NCBI GenBank assembly: GCA_034401795.1 | Contig: CM067373.1 | Location: forward strand, 42,237,142-42,301,141 | Length of the DNA: 64,000 nucleotides | Source of the DNA: Chaetoderma sp. LZ-2023a | Lineage: Eukaryota; Mollusca; Caudofoveata; Chaetodermatida; Chaetodermatidae | Reading direction: 5' to 3' | Shown: in pieces, positions 55,950-64,000 of the stretch | Numbering within the stretch: position 1 is the stretch's first letter | How the letters are laid out: each line of letters begins with the position of its first letter | Translations under genes and position numbers: made by a program | Notes under the pieces: generated by a model | The model's input: only the letters and a program-made list of their open reading frames with translations | Database searches by the model: none | Told to the model about the DNA's origin: nothing

Positions 55950-57779
55950 GAACAGCTAGGCACATATGATTTTAAGATTGAGCACAGGCGTGGCGTGTCA
56001 CATGGTAATGCGGATGGTCTAAGTAGAAGACCATGTTGTGATAGTCACTGTAGGAATTGTGAGCGACAGGAAAGTCGTGAAGGTTTAAATGTCCCTCAAG
56101 AAAGTCAGTTGGCTGAAACTAAAGAGGCGGTGAATAAGTCCTCTTGTAGAGAGGTAGTTGTGCAGTCCTCATTGGATAGGGGAGCCATAACGAGACACTC
56201 TAGAGTAGGTGAAGGGGTTTGCAGGTTAACAGAGCTGGCCTCTGTAGCAAACCGGGAATGTGAGAAACTGACAGATATTTTGGATTTGTCCTCACAGGAG
56301 ATGAGAAGCAAACAAAGTTTGGATAGGACACTGGGTTGTCTCCTGGGATGGAAGGAACAGGAGAAACGACCAGACTGGGCAGATATTGCCAGCAGTAATA
56401 CTGCGGTAAAGCAATACTGGGCTCAGTGGGATTCTCTTGTGCTAAGAGCCGGTGTTCTGTATAGACGCTGGGAATCAGATAGAGGTGACAAAGTAGTTTG
56501 GCAATTGCTATTGCCAATGGAACTACGTAATGCTGCCTTGGGGCAGTTACACAATGCAGTGACAGCTGGCCACCTAGGGAGGAGAAAGATGCTAGCTAAG
56601 TTGAGAGCCAGATTTTATTGGTGCGGCCTTAGGAAAGATGTTGACCATTGGTGTCGTGTTTGCGATGGTTGTGCTTCGAGGAAACGACCAATTAAAAAGC
56701 CAGGAGCTAAGATGCAACAGTACAATGTTGGCGCCCCTATGGAAAGAATCGCTCTGGACATAATGGGCCCATTGCCATTATCAGATCAAGGGAATCGCTA
56801 TCTACTTGTGGTTGGTGACTACTTCACCAAATGGGTGGAAGCTATCCCGATTCGTAACCAAGAGGCAATAACCATTGTTGAAGTGCTGCTGAAGCATGTG
56901 GTGACAGTTTATGGCGTACCTATGGAGGTGCATTCTGACCAGGGAAGAAACTTTGAGTCTGAGGTCTTCTCTCAAATGTGTAAGGCCTTAGGCATCAGTA
57001 AGACTAGGACGACACCATTGCATCCACAATCAGATGGTATGGTTGAAAGGCTAAATCAGACGATTGAAACCATGCTGTCTGCATATGTGGGTACACACCA
57101 ACGTGATTGGGATACATTTATACCATTATTAATGATGGCATATCGTTCAGCAGTACACGAAACCACCGGACAATCACATTGTTCTATGATGCTAGGTCGT
57201 GAAATAGCATTACCGATCGATATACTTTTGGGACAACCGAATGACTTTGATGGGAATGGTGACTATGCATATGACCTTCATAAGCGAATGGAGGACATCC
57301 ATGAGTTTGCTAGGACCCATATCAAGGCAGCTAGTGCTGCACAAAAGAGAATCTATGATCGCAATGTAAACCAGTTCTGTTACAAAGAAGGTGATCTAGT
57401 GTGGTTGTATAATCCATGTAGGAAGAAAGGGGTATGTCCAAAGTTATCACGACCTTGGACTGGACCATATGTGGTAATGAACCGATTAAATGATGTGATC
57501 TATCGAATACAGGGCAAACCGAAGTCTAAACCTCGAGTTGTACATCATGATCAGTTAAAGCCCTATGTCGGAGAGACCAAAACGAGATTGCCTGATTCTG
57601 AACATGTTGCGAACATGTCTACAGAACCTGATGTGACGGGGAGGAGGCGGTTGGAATATATGCATGACAGTACAAAGAAGGACAGGGTACACATGACGCT
57701 GGAGCGAGACAATGACAAACAAGACATACGAAACAAACGAAGACCAAAATGGTTTAATGAGTTTATTATTGGTTACTAA
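55950..57779 (+). mobile_element. Gypsy RNase H end and integrase region (fossil part)
   Basis: The first words, YDFKIEHRRGVSHGNADGLS, are the usual end of Gypsy RNase H. Integrase follows: the HHCC zinc domain (GHLGRRKML ... CRVCDGC, about 56560-56680), then the catalytic core with D in LDIMGPL (near 56755), D in HSDQGRNFES (near 56930) and E in MVERLNQTIE (near 57040). A GPY/F module (RPWTGPYVVMNRLNDVIYRI, near 57450) closes it. Integrase would insert the cDNA into host DNA. No chromodomain is obvious after the GPY/F module. Confidence 0.8.
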
Positions 57780-57787
57780 TCGGTCGC

Positions 57788-57804
57788 TGTTATTGTCTTC
57801 ACAG
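57788..57804 (+). promoter_or_regulatory. Candidate splice acceptor before the extra ORF
   Basis: tgttattgtcttcacag has the pyrimidine tract and terminal cag of a 3' splice site. It lies just after the end of pol and directly before the conserved part of the third ORF. Spliced subgenomic RNA for a downstream ORF is known for env in errantiviruses and retroviruses. Confidence 0.45.
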
Positions 57805-58803
57805 GAGGTGGTGTACCTGTGCACGATCTGCACGGATGTGATGTTCCATTGCTTTGATGCTGCACTGCGGCACATGACTGGTCAACATAGCAACTTTGCA
57901 TACAGATGCACTTATTGCAAAAAACTCTTTTCCCGGATGGAGGTGGCCAAAACAGGCCACAAGAGAAAGTGCACCATTGCACCAGAAGGCCGGACGGTCG
58001 AGCCAACATTTATACACAAGACGACAGGGCAGACGGGCGCTGATGCTCAGACGGCGTTCGAGCGTGAACGGGACTATCTGTTCTCACGCATCCGACATCA
58101 GGTAAAGCCAAAGTCCTGCCCAACCGTCGCGGATGTCGCTGAGAGAAAGTCGTCGGAGCCAAAGCGCAAGAAGCAGAAGCGATCCATGTCTATTCCGGTG
58201 AAATCTTTCGAGTTCGGTGTGCTAGCCGAGCTCGATGAATTAGAACGGTCCGTCGTCAATGTGCCACTTTCCGAGGACCCCATTCCAGAGCCGGTGATCT
58301 CCTGTCGGGAAAAGCGGTCTCTTCTCGCCCAGCTCTCCGATGATGAGTGTTCGGTGGAAAGCATCGTTGTATGTCCAGCGACTTCTCCGGCAATGGACAG
58401 TTGCCCACCAACTCCGAAGATGGCTCCCAAATCGGATCGGGAGATGGTGTCTCTTATAGAGAAGTGCCAGACGGACGTCTTGAAATTAGATGTCTCCGGA
58501 CAGATTTTTTATGTTAACCAGAGTGATCTTCTTCGGTTTCCGGACACACTCCTTGGCTACCTTGCCAAGGAGCGTGAGATTCCAATCATTCCGCGGAAGC
58601 AGGGTCTCTATTGTTTTGCGCGAGACAATCGCCACTTCCACATCCTATTGAACTTCTACCGCCATGAGGAATTCTTGCTCACATCACTCGGACGGGATCC
58701 GGTCGTTCTGGCCGATCTCATAAGTGAGGCACGCTTTTTCAGGATGCTGCAGTTTCAACAGGCGATTGAAACTCATGTGCGGACTCTCGATCTAGAAGAA
58801 TAG
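57805..58803 (+). CDS. Extra ORF of the Gypsy element: zinc finger plus KCTD-type T1/BTB domain
   Basis: The frame is open from 57712, but its first 31 codons overlap pol. A polypyrimidine tract and ag (tgttattgtcttcacag, ending 57804) suggest a splice acceptor, giving an exon that starts EVVYLCTIC. In 57712-based numbering, residues 37-87 hold CTIC ... HMTGQH (C2H2-like) and CTYCKKLF ... HKRKC (C2HC-like). Residues 151-157 (KRKKQKR) could be a nuclear signal. Residues 258-354 match a T1-type BTB fold: LDVSGQIFYVNQSDLLRFPD, FARDNRHFHILLNFYRH and ADLISEARFFRMLQF. In KCTD and Kv proteins this domain oligomerises and, in KCTDs, recruits cullin-3. No signal peptide or membrane segment is present, so it is not an envelope. 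It is GC-richer than pol. Capture of a host gene is inferred. Confidence 0.7.
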   Translation, partial: EVVYLCTICTDVMFHCFDAALRHMTGQHSNFAYRCTYCKKLFSRMEVAKTGHKRKCTIAPEGRTVEPTFIHKTTGQTGADAQTAFERERDYLFSRIRHQVKPKSCPTVADVAERKSSEPKRKKQKRSMSIPVKSFEFGVLAELDELERSVVNVPLSEDPIPEPVISCREKRSLLAQLSDDECSVESIVVCPATSPAMDSCPPTPKMAPKSDREMVSLIEKCQTDVLKLDVSGQIFYVNQSDLLRFPDTLLGYLAKEREIPIIPRKQGLYCFARDNRHFHILLNFYRHEEFLLTSLGRDPVVLADLISEARFFRMLQFQQAIETHVRTLDLEE

Positions 58804-60106
58804 GTGGACTGTTCTCGTTGCTCCAGCTTCAGATTCAATAGTATCAGTTACTCATAATTACACAGTGTTCACCAGTGCTTTGCTGTTTCTGACTATGCCG
58901 GACATCTTCTGAGTGTTTATACCTGCAGTTCTTCTGACTGTTTATGTCATCTTCCAACCATATGGAACTTGCAGTTTTCCGCCTGTGTCTGCCGTATTCC
59001 GATGTTATCTTCGATCCGTCTTCCGAGTGCATCTGTCTTCTTCCAGCTACCGTTAATCTGCTGTTCATCTCATTGCGTCTGCTTCGTCTGATGATGTGGA
59101 GTCTTCTGTCTTGAGCCATCCTGTGGAAAAGAGAATATTTTTATTATTACTTTATTGTATACAGATGGTATTCCGGTTTGTTAGCATCAGCGTTATGGTG
59201 TCATGATAGGCAATGCATGGCTTGCCTATGATGACAGGATAATGCTGGTGGCTAGATGCTGGAGGTATTACACCTTGGTGAGGCTTAACTATGAGAGCTT
59301 ATCCCACTCACCTATCCTCCGGCATCCAGCTTCAAAAATGGAATGGGGTTAAGCATAATTGGGAAAGGGGGGGTTTTCAGTGAATTGATGTATGGTGTAT
59401 CATGGTGTATTTACGCATGTCTAGTATACCTAGTAGTAGCAGGTACACCTTGTTAAGTCATTTTATCTAGGCTACTGTAAGAGTATCCTGTAACAAATAT
59501 TGTTATGTTGAGTCTCTATGAAATTTGATGGTCAATTTATGATAGTAATTGTTATATGAATTGTGAAATATTCATATTGTTATGTTTAGTCTCTATGAAA
59601 TTTGATGGTCAATTTATGATAGTAATTGTTATACAAATTGTGAAATATTCATATGGTTATGTTGAGTCTCTATGAAATTTGATGGTCAATTTACCAAAGT
59701 GGTTGTTGGGTAAGATTTACTGAATCCTGATATTGTTCATAATCATCAGCATCATCGTCATCAATCTATCAATCATCATCATCGTCATCTGGTACAATGT
59801 TAGATTGTAGGATTCTAATGGTTAATTTATTATAATGATTGTGATGTATGAATTATTGAGTATTAATATTGTTACATATATTGATTCCTAGGTGGAATGT
59901 CAACTTACCCATGTAGAGATATTGAATGTGATGCATGGATGGTTGAGTACTGATCTTGTTATATTACAACTGTATTGATTTCTGTGTGACAGGTCAAGCG
60001 TTATAGTTAGTTGTTATGTATGGATTGTTATGATGATACCCATGCTAAATGTGTCCTTTAATGCCTGAAGAGTTTGAGGACAAACTCAGTATTAAGGAGG
60101 GGGTAG
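58804..60106 (+). other. 3' non-coding region of the Gypsy element
   Basis: No frame is supported. It holds a hairpin at about 59250-59332 (gctagatgctggaggt against cctccggcatccagc), three tandem copies of a 77-base unit starting tgttatgttgagtctctatg at 59501, 59578 and 59655, and an (ATC)n tract at about 59745-59790. It ends with the polypurine tract at 60094-60103 just before the 3' LTR. Confidence 0.65.
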
Positions 60107-61832
60107 TGAGACGATCTGCCCCTATGACATTTCGAGACATGCCTGCATGTCTTGCTATGTCATGGAGACAGGTGATTTCATTACCTATTATACCACGGTT
60201 TTACCAGTTTCTGTCAACATTAGTATGTCATTACCTGTTTTCCAGATAGCGGCTGTTACCTATAACACTTATCCATCATGTCCTCTGATATTTAGGGTTT
60301 ATTTACCGTTTAGATAGGTTAATTCTTTATTAGATTGTCCTAGCGTTGCACAAATTGTGGGCGCATCCATTTTGAATAATTAGCACACAGTATTCTGGGA
60401 AGGACAACGGTGCATCGTATCACGTGTCAGAATTCTAGCATGCTTCAGCTCATGCTGAAGCGCGTCATAATGTGACTCGAGATGGAATGTGTGACGTAAC
60501 AATAAGGAAATATAACGGTGCATCGTATCACGTGTCAGAATTCTGGCACGCTTCAGCTCACGCTGAAGCGCGTCATAATGTGACTCGAGATGGAATGTGT
60601 GACGTAACAATAAGGAAATGTTACTATAAATAGTCCCCTTTGCTTTAAATCGGGGGGGGGGGGGGGCGTTTCGGACAACCAACCAAACCAGATCAAGCTT
60701 TACGCTAGATAGTTTACCGTTAGCATAAATTGTGGTGGAAGTGTAGAAGTCCCGTGTTGCAATTATTATGGCGCAGGAGATGATAGCCGCGGAAACGGTA
60801 CGATTGCTTATGAACTAAACTGTGGTCTGGGCCTATTTTTACATAGGAGAGCCTGCAGTTTTGTTGATATTTACGGTATCATCTACTCGTCATAATCATA
60901 TCGTTCCCACCATAATTCCACCACAGTTCTATGCCCACCACAGACCCACCACAAACATACAGACCTGTCATTGAACAGAGGTGTCCCGATTGATTGGCAT
61001 TGTCGAGCGTGCGTAACTGACGTGATATTGGCGAGTTACCGATAATGGGTATTACGTTGGTTGACCACTAGCCGTTGTTAATCAGTCGGTCCACCATAGT
61101 TCCACCATAGTTGGTCCACCATAGTTCCACCATAGTTGGTCCACCATAGTTCCACCAGAGTTCCACCATAGTTGGTCCACCATAGTTCCACCATAGCTGT
61201 CTACCATCATTGGTGATAGATGAATAGCATTTTATTAGAATATAACTGCTATTGGTAAACCAGCAGCAGTGCGGCGTAGTACTGTTTACTATTTGCGTCA
61301 CATTTGTTTACGTCTGTCTACGTTGGTGTAGCGTAAGGGGTTACGTCCCTTTACGGTATAGACCGTCAAGAGTTGTCTCGCTTGCACTTCGGCAAGCGAG
61401 TTAGACCTATTACCGAGGTAGGGCGAGCTATAGGGTATACAATTCGTTAATGTACCGTGATATCTGAGCATCTGTCAGATGCTGTTTTACTAGCTGTTTA
61501 TAGTTGTAAATAAAGTTACCTGTTTGTTGTTTATTTAAAACCATCTCTTGTGTTTTTATCTGGCTTATGTCAGCCGAAGGATTTGAGCAGTGAGCACAGC
61601 ACACGAACCCAAACTTGGTTGTTAACTGGACACTCCTGGGTGATAGAAGGGATATTGGACAGAGAGCTTCTCGGGAAGCTGCTACTGTTGTCACACTACC
61701 ATTATTAGTGTATTGGTGACACTGTGAGCCATCATTGGCCTGTCTTATTGAGGTTGTGGCCTCTGTTGTTGTTGTCGTTATATCCCTAGTCCTCACCACG
61801 GGGGGGGGGGGGGGGGGGGGGGGCCCGTGACA
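60107..61832 (+). repeat. Complete LTR (3' LTR of the first unit, 5' LTR of the next)
   Basis: It is 1726 bases, starting tgagacgatc and ending gtgaca, with the 108-base repeats, TATA box (60625-60632), tccaccatagt minisatellite (61088-61195), aataaa (61509-61514) and a run of about 23 G. It is followed directly by a primer site and gag, so one LTR serves two internal regions. Confidence 0.9.
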
Positions 61833-64000
61833 TTTTGGTGGCAGTAGTACGGATAAAGGTCTGCTACGTGTTTGATGGAATAGGTAGTGTTACGTAGTCG
61901 ATCGTATTGTGCTGTGAACTCACTCTCATTTGCCTTGCTGCATTGTCAGATAATAATATAAGTTGGTTTTGTTGAATGGAGTCGGAGGATATGGATGTCA
62001 TATCGTTTCGCCCGCACGACGTGTCATTGCATGATGACAATGACACAGAACCTTATAGTCCTATGGGTGCTCAGAATAAGAGCACAGGTGACCCTTGTAA
62101 CAAATCAAAGTTATTGAATACACCTGCCAGTAGTAGTAGGATGGCCGATGAAATGCACGTACAGAACAGTCATGAACTGAACAACTCGAATGTCATAATA
62201 ACAAGTGTCAATGACACTCAATCTAATGGTACTAGTATTGCAATGCTAGACAGGTTGAGGGAGCAAATGAATGAACAAATGAGAAGCATGTTTGGTGTGT
62301 TTAGGAGTGAGATTGTGAAACTGAATGAGAACACGGAATCAAAGTTGAAACAAATGCAACGTCAGATGTCAAATGTATCTGGACATGTTAGGCCAGATTT
62401 GACATATCACCGTGACCCGAATATGACTAATAACAATCAGAGTAACATTGGAATGAGGAGGGGGTCGAGCAATGATCCAATTAATTCCAATCGAAGTTGG
62501 AGTGATCCAGGACCTATGGTTGGTGAGCAGCATATTATCCATGTAATGAGAATCCAATTAGTGAAAGATATGCATTGTATGGTGATGGAGGTGAGTGCAA
62601 TGTTGGGCCTGGATACCCTGGCTATAACGAGACAAACAATGATGACCACTATTTTCCGAGAGAAAGTCATAGCCAGTACCAGACAAACTATACACACTCA
62701 TCTGCTCGTAATGGTCCAAGCCAGAGAAACACACATGTAGTACGTCCACCTCCATATGATGGAAATGATGAATGGGAAGATTATTTCAATCAGTTTGAAA
62801 TAATAGCTGAAATCCATGAATGGTCACCGGTCACCAAAGGGTTAATTTTAGCAGGGAGTCTCTGTGGAACTGCCAGAGCGATTCTGGGTGAACTTGATAC
62901 ATACCAACGTAGGGATTTTCAATGTTTGGTTAGGGCACTGGGAAATCGGTTTGGGTCAGCTAATAAGGCTGAAATTTTCCGAGCCCAGTTGCAGACACGT
63001 ATGCGTGGTAGGAATGAAGCATTGCCTGAATTATCACAATCCATTAAGAAAATGACTAGAAGAGCATATCCAGGTGCGGATTCTGGATTAATAAATATCC
63101 TGGCGCATGATTATTTTTTGATGCATTACCAGATGCGGACATGCGTCTGCGATTAAGAGAGGCCCAAACTAACAATATTGGTGATGCAGAAAGCATAGCA
63201 GTCCGATTGGAAGCACATAGATTAGCTGATAGACACCGAGGGCGCCCTGTCCGAAATTTTGAGAATGTCCATGTTGACATACGTAATGATTATGGTAATC
63301 CAGATCATGGTCATTCAGTTCGTATGTCTGATTCCAGTAGTACAGGTATTAGGAATGACGATCCAATAGTAAAATTATGTCAAGAGATTCGTGCCGGTCA
63401 GGCTGACCTGACACAACAACTGATAAAGAATCAAAAGGCTCAACAGAAACAAATAGCTGGATTAATTGGTGATTCTGAAGTATCAGGTCACAGGACTGCT
63501 CCAAGATGGTCAAATTCAAGTGCATCCTATCAGTCTTCTGATGAAGGTCAGAATAGTATGAGCAGTGGTAGACCTCATGTTGGTTATCGAAATTCGCAGG
63601 GGAAGCTGACTGGTAACCATGGCCGATAATCTAGCGGTTATAATGGTGAATCTCGAAATAAAGATACACCACGTAGTGGATGCTGGCAATGTGGGGAGAC
63701 TACCCATTATCGTAATAAATGCCCTTTACTCACCAAGACTGTGTTCAAGGGCAACGAACAAATGTCGAACTAGAGAGCCATAGTTCGACAATGGTTGATA
63801 CCAGGCTCCAGGATGATCGAAAGTTCATACGGCTGGGTGGTTCCGCTGCTAGCAAAGAAGGGTTATTTGTAGCTGCAGAAGTCCAGAATAGACCAATTAA
63901 GTTTTTGGTGGACCCTGGAGCTACAGTAACCATTATTCGTGCAGACATTTTGAAACAATTGTTACCAACCTGTAGTTCAAATAAGGCTGATACCAAATCA
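61833..64000 (+). mobile_element. Second Gypsy internal region, continues past the window
   Basis: It repeats 53462-55629 at an offset of about 8371 bases: primer site candidate, gag and the start of protease (FLVDPGATVTIIRADIL near 63905). It differs from the first by scattered substitutions and small length changes, and is also broken in the part visible. It runs off the right edge. Confidence 0.85.

Larger units (their letters stand above)
44698..61832 (+). mobile_element. Ty3/Gypsy LTR retrotransposon with extra ORF, LINE nested in its 5' LTR
   Basis: The 5' LTR begins tgagacgatctgcccc in a (TA)n tract and ends gtgaca at 53461, split by a 7.0-kb LINE. The 3' LTR spans 60107-61832 (1726 bp). 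The primer site candidate tggtggcag lies at 53465-53473, and a polypurine tract (aaggaggggg) at 60094-60103. Recognised parts are gag (about 53.6-55.4 kb), protease (about 55.5-55.8 kb), integrase (about 56.5-57.6 kb) and a third ORF (57.8-58.8 kb). The copy is broken, with a few breaks, and not all pol parts are recognised. Outside repeats, the two LTRs differ at about five positions in roughly 1.6 kb, so insertion was recent. The 3' LTR is shared with a second internal region. Confidence 0.85.

Noticed and set aside
57805-58803. Third ORF as an envelope gene
   Set aside because: It has no signal peptide, transmembrane segment or fusion-like region; it has zinc fingers and a T1/BTB domain.

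Overview
The window looks like accessory, repeat-dominated DNA from a marine invertebrate genome. A mollusc-like lophotrochozoan is my best guess. That rests on the CR1-type and other LINEs, the TTAA-flanked palindromic MITEs, and a motif near 15.05-15.09 kb that I recall from bivalve repeats. I recognise no intact host gene. Nearly everything is transposon, virus-like fossil, minisatellite or hairpin DNA. A placeholder gap of exactly 500 N (8964-9463) shows this is a scaffolded draft assembly.

Layout. 1-1.1 kb is AC-rich simple repeat. 1.4-4.0 kb holds palindromic MITEs and a large foldback element. 4.08-6.79 kb is a decayed LINE. 7.3-13.7 kb holds two converging copies of a fossil virus-like (Polinton-like) type-B DNA polymerase element, meeting at the gap and flanked by inverted minisatellites. 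13.7-18.6 kb has more hairpin elements, a degenerate tandem-repeat family and hAT-like non-autonomous elements. 18.77-22.32 kb is a 15-bp minisatellite of about 237 units with a 93-unit higher-order repeat. The DNA from there to 33.02 kb (48-bp VNTR, three ~0.6-kb repeats rich in YY1-like motifs, a 28-bp minisatellite, LINE remnants) is repeated almost identically at 33.02-43.31 kb. This is either a recent tandem duplication or two haplotypes joined in the assembly.

The right third is a nested structure. A young Ty3/Gypsy element (44.70-61.83 kb, LTRs about 1.7 kb) is followed directly by a second internal region sharing the middle LTR, which runs off the window. A 7.0-kb LINE with two long open frames sits inside the first LTR, flanked by a 5-bp target duplication. 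That LINE encodes a PHD-like zinc-finger/coiled-coil ORF1 and an endonuclease-RT ORF2. ORF2 has no usable ATG, lies in the -1 frame, and the 46-nt overlap carries a T TTT TTA heptamer, so programmed -1 frameshifting is a testable prediction. Downstream of pol, the Gypsy element carries an unusual third ORF, behind a plausible splice acceptor, with C2H2-like zinc fingers and a KCTD-type T1/BTB domain. It looks like a captured host-type gene where an envelope gene would sit in a retrovirus.
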